NCBI GenBank assembly: GCA_041393535.1
Contig: JAWKJY010000023.1
Coordinates: forward strand, 1-23,176
Reading direction: 5' to 3'
Source: JAWKJY01 sp041393535
GTDB taxonomy: Bacteria > Actinomycetota > Thermoleophilia > Gaiellales > Gaiellaceae
Length of the DNA stretch: 23,176 nt
The position numbers were made by a program, and so were the translations under genes. This document shows, in pieces, positions 1 through 6,751 of this stretch (positions are counted from its first letter, which is position 1; every line of letters begins with the position of its first letter). The notes under the pieces are model-generated. The model ran no database searches. It saw only the letters and a program-made list of their open reading frames with translations, and was not told the DNA's origin.

Positions 1-948
1 CAGGTCGACGCGCGGACGCTCGCCCGCGCCGAGGCGCGCCAGGAAACCGGCCAGAGCCCGGGCCCGGTGGTCGGCGAGATCCTCGCGAACGTCGACGCCA
101 TGCAGCTCGCGATCGAGCAGGCCGCGAGCGACGAGCTGTCGCTCGACAGGATCGTCGCGATCCATCGCGCCCTGCTCGAGCACGGCCCGAACGCGAGGAT
201 CGCGGGCTGCATCCGTGACGACCAGAACTGGATCGGCGGCAACGACTACACCCCGTGCGGTGCCGACTTCGTGCCGCCGCCGCCGGAGGAGCTCGCGCGG
301 CTGCTGTCCGACCTCGTCGCGTTCGCGAACGACGACACGCTCCCGGCGCTCGTCCAGGCCGCGCTCGCGCACGCCCAGTTCGAGACCATCCACCCTTTCG
401 CCGACGGGAACGGCCGCACCGGCCGCGCGCTCGTCCAGGTGCTCCTGCGCCGTCGCGGCGTCGCACCCGCGTACGTCCCGCCGATCAGCGTCGTGCTCGC
501 CGCCGACCGCGGCCGCTACATCGCCGGGCTGACCGACTTCCGGCATGGCCGCGAGGCCCGCTGGCTCGAGCAGTTCGCCGCCGCCGCGGCGCAGGCCGCT
601 GGCCTCGCCTCGGCCTACCTAGGCGAGGTCGAGGCGCTCCAGCAGTCCTGGCGCGACGCGCTTGGGAGAACGGCGGCGCCGCGGGCGGACGCCGCCGCCT
701 GGGCCCTGATCGACGCCCTGCCCGCGCACCCGCACCTCACCGTCTCGGTCGGCGCCGCAGCGACCGGGAGGAGCCGCCCCGCCGTCGCCCAGGCGATCGA
801 GCAGCTCGTCGACGCGGGCGTCCTCGCCCCGCTCGGCACCGGACGGCGCAACCGGAGCTGGGAGGCAGACGGGCTGCTGGCGTTGCTTGCCTCGCTCGAG
901 GCGGCCGAGCCGCTCGTCGCTAGCCGGCCGGACACGGGCCCCCGCTAG
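1..948 (+). CDS. Fic family protein, 5'-truncated by window edge
   Basis: Fic-domain enzymes usually transfer AMP from ATP to a Ser, Thr or Tyr of a target protein. The frame is open from base 1; a GTG at 67 could start translation, but the residues before it (ARAEARQETG) read like normal Fic N-terminal sequence, so the true start is probably upstream. The catalytic Fic motif HPFADGNGRTGR is complete at 391-426: His is the general base, Asp binds Mg, and GNGR binds phosphate. An Fic-typical segment (RDDQNWIGG) precedes it. The C-terminal ~80 residues (HLTVSVGAAATGRSRPAVAQ onward) look like a winged helix, as in many stand-alone bacterial Fic proteins. No inhibitory (S/T)xxxE(G/N) helix is visible in this part; it may lie upstream. 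The stop overlaps the convergent gene at 945 by 4 bases. Family call is firm; the target is unknown. Confidence 0.93.
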   Translation, partial: QVDARTLARAEARQETGQSPGPVVGEILANVDAMQLAIEQAASDELSLDRIVAIHRALLEHGPNARIAGCIRDDQNWIGGNDYTPCGADFVPPPPEELARLLSDLVAFANDDTLPALVQAALAHAQFETIHPFADGNGRTGRALVQVLLRRRGVAPAYVPPISVVLAADRGRYIAGLTDFRHGREARWLEQFAAAAAQAAGLASAYLGEVEALQQSWRDALGRTAAPRADAAAWALIDALPAHPHLTVSVGAAATGRSRPAVAQAIEQLVDAGVLAPLGTGRRNRSWEADGLLALLASLEAAEPLVASRPDTGPR

Positions 949-1415
949 CTCCCGCCGATGGGCTCCGCCCGCCCCGCGCGGCTCGACGGGCTCGGGCCCT
1001 GCTCGACGTCCCGGATCGCGCGAGCCGATCCACCATCCGGCGGCGGCGAGCGGTCGAGAACGGCCTTGACCGTCGAGGGCCACCAGCTCCGGCCTCCCTG
1101 CGACGTCGGCACCTGGTCATCGTTCAGCCACCGGGCGATCCGCGCGAGACTGGCTCCCGCAGCGTGCTCCGCTTGGATCCGCGTCAGGACGCTCGGCGGG
1201 ATCCCGGGGCGCCGTCCGCGCGCAGGCGGGCGCTCCGCGGACGGCGCCGCTTGCCGGCCCGCCGCTACGAGACGCTCGAGCTCGTCGACCGGGATGGCGA
1301 CGGCTCCCCAGGGCAACTCGACGGTCTCGACGTAGGGGAGCACCCGTCTGGCGAGGGTCGCAGGGCTGATCCCGAGGGCCTCCGCCGCCTGACGCCTGCT
1401 GTAGACGAGCCGCAC
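945..1415 (-). CDS. Small Xis-type HTH protein with recombinase-like helical domain
   Basis: 156 residues from a GTG at 1415, chosen because GGAG lies 6 bases upstream; the frame stays open to a TTG at 1520. Residues 2-50 form an excisionase/MerR-like DNA-binding unit (YSRRQAAEALGISPATLARR, then a beta wing and IPVDELERLV). Residues 71-122 resemble the helical 'Recombinase' region found after the catalytic domain of large serine recombinases (IARWLNDDQVPTSQGG, then W.PSTVKAVL). No serine-recombinase catalytic domain is present, so it is probably a DNA-binding regulator or directionality-like factor, not an enzyme. The last ~30 residues are low-complexity. It converges on the Fic gene with a 4-base stop overlap. 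Domain assignments are pattern-based; the function is unknown. Confidence 0.7.
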   Translation of the reverse strand: MRLVYSRRQAAEALGISPATLARRVLPYVETVELPWGAVAIPVDELERLVAAGRQAAPSAERPPARGRRPGIPPSVLTRIQAEHAAGASLARIARWLNDDQVPTSQGGRSWWPSTVKAVLDRSPPPDGGSARAIRDVEQGPSPSSRAGRAEPIGGS

Positions 1416-1504
1416 GACGGTCTCCGCTTCCCGGGGTACATCGGCTGTGCCCGACGGGGCTGCCTGCCGAGCCACGATTCGCCTCGGACGACGACGCGCC
1501 ACCC

Positions 1505-1548
1505 GTACAACGTACAACAATTCCGCCTACGTGCATCACGATGCATCT
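1505..1548. promoter_or_regulatory. Candidate operator: tandem heptamer and GATGCA repeats
   Basis: An AT-richer patch holds two exact tandem heptamers, GTACAAC at 1505-1511 and 1512-1518, followed by TGCATCA (1532-1538) and TGCATCT (1542-1548), which include the palindrome GATGCATC (1540-1547). The patch lies about 90 bases upstream of the preferred start of the HTH gene read leftwards, so it could be its promoter or operator. No clear -35/-10 pair was found. Confidence 0.3.
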
Positions 1549-1551
1549 GTG

Positions 1552-1925
1552 TCACCTGGCTATTGCGATCGGGCGACCGGCTCCCCCGAGGCCAGTACGC
1601 CGTCTGCCGCACGCACCGATGGATGGACACTGGGGCGCGACGCGATCGCCGAGGCACAGGTCGACGAAACCGTCGGTGTCGATCCCGTCCGGGACGGGGT
1701 GCCCGGCGAAGCAGGAGGTCGGCGCGAGTGCGGTCGGCCGGGTGGACGGCCGGGACACGGTCTCCGGGTCGGCCGCGAACGCGGCCACCTCGACCCGTGA
1801 CGCGCGACGACGCTCCCGGTGTTGACCTCGACGGGCACTGGCGCCTCCAGCTCGAGGGACGGACCGCTGCCGGGACGCTTCTGCGCACGTCATCGCCGCT
1901 CAGGACGGCGGCGACACTCCCGTGC
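1552..1925 (-). pseudogene. Gene-poor stretch with possible decayed coding sequence
   Basis: No intact gene is visible between the HTH gene and the SRPBCC gene. On the minus strand short pieces have protein-like composition but lie in different frames: SGDDVRRSVPAA near 1890, then LELEAPVPVEVNTGSVVARH near 1830, then VAAFAADPETVSRPSTRPTA and HPVPDGIDTDGFVDLCLG around 1780-1650. This pattern suggests one ancestral gene broken by at least two frameshifts. I do not recognise the family, and the pieces could be chance readings of GC-rich DNA. Confidence 0.3.
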
Positions 1926-2414
1926 TCAGCAGGCGACGCGCGCGGGAGCGAGCCGAGCGTGCCGGATCGCCGGCGGCTCCCCGTGCTCGACCAGGTACGC
2001 GAACGCCGCGAGCGCGCGACGACCCAACCGGCGCGACTGCCAGGCGACGAGCGGCTCGAGCAGGCGGCCCACCAGGCCGCCGCGGAGGGCCACCTCCGCC
2101 TCCGACCGGAGCAGGCTCTGCTCACCGTGCGGCTCGACCGACCACGTGTTCCGGGCCCGTGCGACGAGCGGTATCCCCGAGCCCTCGTACGTGAACGAGC
2201 GCCCCTCCTCCCATGCGAGCCACGTCTCGACGATCGTCAGCCCACCCCGCAGGTCGCAGACCCGCTCCGCCCCGACACCTCGCGCCCGACCGGGCGCGCA
2301 GCGGGCCGCCAGGACGGGCTCCGACCATAGCGCGATGTCCTCGAGCCGGGCGAGCACGTCCCACACGCGCTCGGCGGACGCGTCGATGCAGGCCGTGGCT
2401 GTGAGGTGGATCAC
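1926..2414 (-). CDS. SRPBCC (START/polyketide cyclase-like) family protein
   Basis: 162 residues starting at GTG 2414 (first residues VIHLTATACIDASAERVWD); the frame extends 12 codons further upstream without a better start. SRPBCC proteins form a helix-grip pocket that binds hydrophobic ligands. Visible hallmarks are the first strand followed by 'IDASAERVWDVLARLEDIALW', the mid-domain strands (GGLTIVETWLAWEEGRSFTY), and the long C-terminal helix (LVGRLLEPLVAWQSRRLGRR). The length fits a single domain. It is the last gene of the minus-strand series that begins with the lipoprotein at 5960, separated from the zinc-finger gene by 58 bases. The ligand is unknown. Confidence 0.8.
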   Translation of the reverse strand: MIHLTATACIDASAERVWDVLARLEDIALWSEPVLAARCAPGRARGVGAERVCDLRGGLTIVETWLAWEEGRSFTYEGSGIPLVARARNTWSVEPHGEQSLLRSEAEVALRGGLVGRLLEPLVAWQSRRLGRRALAAFAYLVEHGEPPAIRHARLAPARVAC

Positions 2415-2472
2415 GGGCGCAGTATGACCTCGACCCGCGACGAGCGCCATCTCCCCGCGACCGGTCGACCGA

Positions 2473-2766
2473 CTACGGCGGAGGGTCGTCCGCCCTGCCG
2501 CCGCCCGGGCTGCCGATCCGCCGCGCGACCTCGTCGGCGACGGATGGGCCCGTGGGCTCCTCGCCGCCGAGGCCGCGGACGAGGTCGACGGTCCGGCCGA
2601 GGGAGCGGAGCAGCGCGCGGCAGGGCTCGCAGCGGGAGAGGTGCAGCGCGACCCGGAGTCGGCGCACGCCTTTGAGGTCGCCCTCGAGGTGGTCGGAGAG
2701 CTGTTCGGCCGTCTGCTCGCAGGAGCCGACGAGTGCGTCCATCGTGCGCTGGCGGATCGCGGTCAT
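2473..2766 (-). CDS. Soluble zinc-finger (zf-HC2) anti-sigma factor-like protein
   Basis: 97 residues from ATG 2766 (MTAIRQRTMDAL); a GTG two codons earlier is an alternative. The core is the zinc anti-sigma signature H-x3-C-x2-C at His42, Cys46 and Cys49 (HLSRCEPC), with an extra Cys16 that could be the fourth ligand. There is no membrane segment, so it would act in the cytoplasm like RsrA-type redox- or zinc-responsive anti-sigma factors. It lies downstream of the second ECF sigma gene and the NrtS-like gene on the same strand, and is the natural partner for the sigma factor at 3132-3812, which otherwise has no dedicated anti-sigma. Family call is good; partner assignment is inference. Confidence 0.8.
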   Translation of the reverse strand: MTAIRQRTMDALVGSCEQTAEQLSDHLEGDLKGVRRLRVALHLSRCEPCRALLRSLGRTVDLVRGLGGEEPTGPSVADEVARRIGSPGGGRADDPPP

Positions 2767-2809
2767 GGTCACTGGGATGCTCGCAGGCAGCGGAACGATG
2801 CGCGGCGGC

Positions 2810-3130
2810 TCAGCCGGGCCGGCGGGCGCCGGCGAGCGCCCCGAAGGTCGCGACGCAGAAGGGGACGCAGAACGTGAGCGCGATCTTGGCGACGACGAGC
2901 CCGGTGACATCGCCGCGCAGGACGACGTCGAGCTGGTTGATCAGGAAGAGGGCCGTGCCGACGACGGCGGCGACGCGGAGTGAGCGCCGCAGCGTCGGCG
3001 GGTGGACGAGCGCGTGGCGACGGCAGCGCGTCCCGTCGCGCAGCGCGAAGGCCGAGCCGGCGATCGGGTGCTCGCCGACGCAGCAGACGCGGCCGGCAGG
3101 CTGTGGGAGCGCGTGGGCCAGGCGGCTCAG
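2810..3130 (-). CDS. nrtS: NrtS-like small membrane protein, apparent CTG start
   Basis: About 106 residues. Two hydrophobic helices (roughly residues 52-70 and 77-98) contain the family-like pattern RRSLRVAAVVGTALFLINQ followed by KIALTFCVPFCVATFGAL, as in short proteins annotated nitrate/nitrite transporter NrtS. The N-terminal part carries a Cys/His knuckle (Cys16, Cys17, His21, Cys36, His39) that could bind metal. No ATG, GTG or TTG occurs in this frame between the sigma-factor stop (3132-3134) and the first helix. The nearest candidate is CTG at 3130, one base past that stop; otherwise translation would have to begin inside the sigma gene. The transport role is known only by family name. 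Confidence 0.7.
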   Translation of the reverse strand: MSRLAHALPQPAGRVCCVGEHPIAGSAFALRDGTRCRRHALVHPPTLRRSLRVAAVVGTALFLINQLDVVLRGDVTGLVVAKIALTFCVPFCVATFGALAGARRPG

Positions 3131-3131
3131 G

Positions 3132-3812
3132 CTAGCGCTCGGAGGGCTTGTTGTCGCGGTGCTGCTCGAGCCGCTCGCGCAGCGCCATCCGGCCCCGGTG
3201 GATCCGGGCCTTGGCGGCCGGGAGCGTGGTCTCGAGGACGTCCGCCACCTCCTGGTTGGAGAGGCCGACGACGTCGCGCAGCACGACTGCGGCACGCTGG
3301 TCGGACGGCAGGTCGCGCAGCAGCCGGCCGAGCGTCGAGCGGAGCTCGCGCGACTCGGCGACGGCGTCGGCGGGGCCGCGCTCGCCGCCCGCGGCGATCC
3401 ACGTGATCGCGTCGCGACCGGCACCGGGCTCGAGTGGCGTCGTGTCGACGCGCCGGCGGCGCCGGCGCTGGAGGGCCTCGTTGACGGCGATGCGGTAGAG
3501 CCAGGTGAACGGGGCGCTGTCGCCGCGGAAGCGGGCGAGGTTCCGCCAGGCCTGGACGAACACGTCCTGGGCGGCCTCCTCGACATCGCGGGCGTCGTCG
3601 AGGAGGCGGCGCAGGACGGCGACGACGCCGGCCTCGGTCAGCCGGACGAAGGCGACGAACGCGTCGGCGTCGCCTCCCTGCGCGAGCGCGAGGAGGGCAC
3701 GCGCGCCGTCGTCGGTGGCTGCGGTGTCGGTCGGACGGGGTCGCATCGGTGGGGGTGGCGGTCGCCGTGCGTCGGCTCGCGGGAGCGAGTCGCGCGGTGC
3801 GAGGGCCGGCAC
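3132..3812 (-). CDS. ECF (RpoE-type) RNA polymerase sigma factor
   Basis: Up to 226 residues from GTG 3812, which follows the anti-sigma stop by 6 bases; ATG 3746 is an alternative that removes a Pro/Arg-rich leader. Region 2 is clear (DDARDVEEAAQDVFVQAWRN, then FTWLYRIAVNEALQRRRRRR), the linker is variable, and region 4 is clear (LRDLPSDQRAAVVLRDVVGL, NQEVADVLETTLPAAKARIH). Group 4 sigma factors lack regions 1 and 3, as here. It recruits RNA polymerase to stress-type promoters. It is co-directional with an upstream sigma/anti-sigma pair and a downstream zf-HC2 protein. The cognate anti-sigma is probably the soluble protein at 2473-2766. Confidence 0.93.
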   Translation of the reverse strand: MPALAPRDSLPRADARRPPPPPMRPRPTDTAATDDGARALLALAQGGDADAFVAFVRLTEAGVVAVLRRLLDDARDVEEAAQDVFVQAWRNLARFRGDSAPFTWLYRIAVNEALQRRRRRRVDTTPLEPGAGRDAITWIAAGGERGPADAVAESRELRSTLGRLLRDLPSDQRAAVVLRDVVGLSNQEVADVLETTLPAAKARIHRGRMALRERLEQHRDNKPSER

Positions 3813-3818
3813 GTAGTG

Positions 3819-4385
3819 TCAGGTAGAGGCGACGGTCGCGTCGGGCTGGTCGGCAGGCGTGATCCAGAGCCGCGCATGTCGTTCGGCCCGGACGAGCGGG
3901 ACGGCGACGACGCACCGGCCGGCCGGGTCTGCCATGAAGCGGCCGACGACCTGGCCGGGACCGGCGCCTGGGAGCTGCGCCCAGAGCAGGTAGCCCTGAT
4001 CGGCCCCGGCAGGGAGCCCGTCGGCGACGAGCGTGAGCGACGGCGCCCGTCCGCCGACCAGCGTCGCATGGGCGACGACCGCGCCGGAGGCGGTGTGCAG
4101 GGCGAGCTCGCGGCTCCAGCCGTCGCCGGCGGGGGCGAGGCTCCAGGCGAGCACGCCGGCGGCGACCGCGGCGGCGACGGCGAAGGCCGCGCGGCGGCGT
4201 CTTCGCGGACCGGCCGCGGCCGGCGCGGTCCCTGGCTGGCGGAGCGCCCGGTCGACCCGCTCGAGTGCGAACAGCCGTCGCTGGCACGCGTGGCAGGCCC
4301 GCACGTGCCTGAGCAGGCGCCGGTCGCCGCCTGGGTCCGTGACGAGGTCGGGGAGGAGCTCCCAGGCGTCGTGGTGGTCGGTCAT
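3819..4385 (-). CDS. Membrane-anchored anti-sigma factor (RskA-like)
   Basis: 188 residues. The N-terminal zinc anti-sigma domain has H-x3-C-x2-C at His27, Cys31 and Cys34 (HVRACHAC). One transmembrane helix follows at about 66-84 after a basic stretch. The extracytoplasmic domain (GYLLWAQLPGAGPGQVVGRF, then HARLWITPADQPDA) matches the RskA C-terminal fold that senses the envelope and is cut during activation. Its ATG overlaps the stop of the preceding sigma gene (ATGA, 4 bases), so the two are translationally coupled and almost certainly partners. Confidence 0.92.
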   Translation of the reverse strand: MTDHHDAWELLPDLVTDPGGDRRLLRHVRACHACQRRLFALERVDRALRQPGTAPAAAGPRRRRRAAFAVAAAVAAGVLAWSLAPAGDGWSRELALHTASGAVVAHATLVGGRAPSLTLVADGLPAGADQGYLLWAQLPGAGPGQVVGRFMADPAGRCVVAVPLVRAERHARLWITPADQPDATVAST

Positions 4386-4996
4386 CGGTCGCCCGGCGGG
4401 TCGACGTGGTCGGCCAGCCGGTGCAGGCCGCGGCGGATCCAGCTCTTGACGGTGCCGAGCGGCAGGTCGAGCGCCGCCGCGATCTCGGTGTGGCTGAGGT
4501 CGTGGTAGTACGCGAGCTCGAGGGCGCGGCGCTCGTGAGCGGGCAGGCGCTCGAGCGCGGCCCGGACGGCGAGCGCCTGCGCGGCGTCCTGCCCGGGCGC
4601 CGGCGTCTCGACGCTGTCCTCGACGGGGGTCTCGGCGACGCGGGCTCTCGCCGTCGCCGCGTTGCGGGCGACGTTGCGTGCGACCGTGAGCAGCCAGGCC
4701 GTGGCGCTGCCGCGGCCCGGGTCGAACAGGGCCGCCTTGCGCCAGACCCGCGCGAAGGCGTCCTGCTCGCAGTCGTCGGCAGCGTCCGCTCCGAGCATCC
4801 GGCGACAGAGTGCGGCGACCGCTGCGCGGTAGCGCGACCGCAGCTCGACGAAGGCGCCCTCGTCGCCGCTCGCGACGTCGAGCAGGAGCCGGTCGTCGGT
4901 CGAATCCGGGTCGGGCCGCCCCTGCAGGAGGGGGCGACCCGACCCGGGCCGAGCGGTCGCAGCCGGTCGCGTCACGGGAGGAGGTACAACGGCCAT
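4382..4996 (-). CDS. ECF RNA polymerase sigma factor (SigK-like)
   Basis: 204 residues. Region 2 reads ADAADDCEQDAFARVWRKAA then GSATAWLLTVARNVARN; region 4 reads ERLPAHERRALELAYYHDLS then IAAALDLPLGTVKSWIRRG. The first ~30 residues are a non-conserved Pro/Arg leader, so a later start is possible. Overlap of 4 bases with the RskA-like gene identifies the regulator. The gene begins 43 bases after the stop of the lipoprotein gene on the same strand, so all may form one transcript; ECF operons often autoregulate, but no -35 GGAAC-type element was securely identified. Confidence 0.93.
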   Translation of the reverse strand: MAVVPPPVTRPAATARPGSGRPLLQGRPDPDSTDDRLLLDVASGDEGAFVELRSRYRAAVAALCRRMLGADAADDCEQDAFARVWRKAALFDPGRGSATAWLLTVARNVARNAATARARVAETPVEDSVETPAPGQDAAQALAVRAALERLPAHERRALELAYYHDLSHTEIAAALDLPLGTVKSWIRRGLHRLADHVDPPGDR

Positions 4997-5039
4997 CGCC
5001 CGGTTGGATGCGCGCCCGGCGGCGATCGATGCGCCCTGC

Positions 5040-5960
5040 TCAGGCGACGTTCACCGTCACCTGCGCCTGCACCTCGGGCGTGGGGGCGTGCAGGTTGTTC
5101 TCGAGGATCGCGAAGAACGTGTGCTCGCCCGGCGCGATGCCCGCGAGGGACACGTGGAAGGTGTTGGCGCAGCTCATCCCGAGCATCGTCGCCATGCCCA
5201 TCATGCCCTCGGTCGTCGTGTCGACGTTCGCGTGCCAGTGGCCGTAGCCCGCGACGTCGTGCTTGCCGTAGAGGTCGCAGGAGAGGTTGAAGTTCTGCAC
5301 CTCGACGGTCAGGTCGAACTCGCCGGACACGGTCGCCCCTGCGGCGGGCGAGACGATCCGGATCGACGGCGGGGCGTCGAAGCTCACGGGCTGGACGGCG
5401 GGGAGCGGGTCGGTCGGCTGGTATTCGAAGGCGACCTCCTTCAGTGCGTCGTGATCCTCGGCGTGGTCGTTCGCGGCCGGGACGACCTGGATCGTGTGCT
5501 CCCCGGGAGCGACGTCCTGGAGGCTGATTCGGCCGTCCTCGCTGCAGAACATGTCGATCAGGGAGTGGTCGAGCTCGAGGTGGTAGTGGCCGCTGCCATC
5601 CGTGTTCGCCGTGCCGGCGCGTGTGCAGTCGAGCTGGAAGTCGCCGAAGGTCGCGTGCGTGTCGACGGCGTTGCCCTCGACGACGGCTCCGCCGGCCGGC
5701 TGGTCGATCGAGACCGTTGCGCCGGTGTGGACGGTCATCATCGCCATCGCGTCGGTGTCCGACATCGCCGCCGTGTCGTGCGTCTCGGTGGCGGCTGCCG
5801 CCGGCGGCGCCGGGGTCGGAGCGGGGGCAGTGGCCGGTGCTGGAGCAGGTGCGGGCGCGGCGGGCGCGGACGTGCTCGAGCCGCCGCAGCCCGCCACGGC
5901 GAAGACCGCCGCGGTGGCGGCGAGCGGGACGACGGCGAGCGTTCTCGTGCGGAGCTGCAA
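5040..5960 (-). CDS. Lipoprotein with two DUF4399-like repeats, His/Met rich
   Basis: 306 residues from TTG 5960, chosen because AGGAGGAGG lies 5 bases upstream. A type II signal peptide ends in the lipobox VAGC (lipidated Cys25), followed by an Ala/Pro linker of about 40 residues. Two related domains follow, each with a Gly-His-x-His strand and a 'PGEHT' turn: GHYHLELDHSLIDMFCSEDG with APGEHTIQVVPAANDHAEDH, and GHWHANVDTTTEGMMGMATM with APGEHTFFAILENNLHAP. This GHxHxxxD...PGEHT arrangement resembles DUF4399-type domains. The clustered His, Met and Cys could bind copper or another metal (inference). It heads the sigma-factor series and may be sensor, target or both. Confidence 0.8.
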   Translation of the reverse strand: MQLRTRTLAVVPLAATAAVFAVAGCGGSSTSAPAAPAPAPAPATAPAPTPAPPAAAATETHDTAAMSDTDAMAMMTVHTGATVSIDQPAGGAVVEGNAVDTHATFGDFQLDCTRAGTANTDGSGHYHLELDHSLIDMFCSEDGRISLQDVAPGEHTIQVVPAANDHAEDHDALKEVAFEYQPTDPLPAVQPVSFDAPPSIRIVSPAAGATVSGEFDLTVEVQNFNLSCDLYGKHDVAGYGHWHANVDTTTEGMMGMATMLGMSCANTFHVSLAGIAPGEHTFFAILENNLHAPTPEVQAQVTVNVA

Positions 5961-6079
5961 GGGTTCCTCCTCCTGGTGACTGGCCGGCGGGCGTCGCACG
6001 AGCGGCTCGAGCGATGCCCGATCGAGGAACAGCCGCTCCGTGCGCATCGGATGCGGGCCGCCGCGCTGTACCTCGATCG
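5943..6079. promoter_or_regulatory. Divergent promoter region, lipoprotein versus redox operon
   Basis: The gap between the TTG start at 5960 (minus) and the ATG at 6080 (plus) must hold both promoters. The lipoprotein has an unusually strong Shine-Dalgarno (AGGAGGAGG on the minus strand, about 5966-5974). I see no convincing -35/-10 pair and no clear Shine-Dalgarno for the plus-strand gene. Confidence 0.35.
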
Positions 6080-6751
6080 ATGCCGCCGACTCGACCGCTG
6101 ACGTACGGGCGACGCGCCTTTCTCAGCGCCGTCGCGGCCGGCCTGACCGGCCTCGTCTGGGCCGAGCCCGCGCTCCGCGCGGTCGGCTCGCTGCTGCCCG
6201 GTGGCGCGGAGGCGATCGTCCCGACGACCGGCTGGCGGATCTACACCGTCTCGGGCATCCCCGCCGTCGACCCTGCCGTGTGGCGTCTGCGCGTCGGCGG
6301 GCTCGTCGAGCGCCCACTCGAGCTCTCGCTCCACGACCTCGACGACCTGCCGCAGGTCGAGCAGGTCTCGGACTTCCACTGCGTCACCGGGTGGACGGTG
6401 CGCGGCGTCCGCTGGACGGGCGTGCGTGTCGCCGAGCTCCTCGCCCGGGCCGGCGCCACCGACGGCGCCCGCGCCCTCGTGGTGCGGTCGCTCGAGCGGC
6501 CGTACCGCGACACGCTGACGATCGAGCAGGCGCTCCTCCCCGACGTGCTCCTCGCGACGGGCATGGACGGCAGGGGCCTGCGCGCGCCGCATGGCGCTCC
6601 GGCACGGCTCGTCGTACCGGCGATGTACGGCTACAAGAGCGTCAAGTGGGTCGACCAGATGGAGCTCGTGGTCGTCCCGGAGCGCGGCTTCTGGGAGGGG
6701 CTGGGCTATGACGCCGACGCCTGGGTCGGCGGATCGAATGGCCGTGCCTGA
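6080..6751 (+). CDS. Tat-exported molybdopterin-dependent oxidoreductase (sulfite oxidase/MsrP-like)
   Basis: 223 residues from ATG 6080. A Tat signal is visible (GRRAFLSAVAAGLTGLVWAE), consistent with export of a folded cofactor-loaded enzyme. The oxidoreductase molybdopterin-binding fold follows: the conserved cysteine that ligates Mo is Cys101 in SDFHCVTGW, then GVRWTGVRVAELLA and the late conserved segment APARLVVPAMYGYKSVKWVD. It is shorter than E. coli MsrP (about 330 residues) and lacks the C-terminal dimerisation domain of sulfite oxidases, so it is a minimal Moco core. It overlaps the next gene, a heme-b membrane protein, by 14 bases; together they look like a catalytic plus electron-transfer pair. 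Substrate unknown. Confidence 0.88.
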   Translation: MPPTRPLTYGRRAFLSAVAAGLTGLVWAEPALRAVGSLLPGGAEAIVPTTGWRIYTVSGIPAVDPAVWRLRVGGLVERPLELSLHDLDDLPQVEQVSDFHCVTGWTVRGVRWTGVRVAELLARAGATDGARALVVRSLERPYRDTLTIEQALLPDVLLATGMDGRGLRAPHGAPARLVVPAMYGYKSVKWVDQMELVVVPERGFWEGLGYDADAWVGGSNGRA

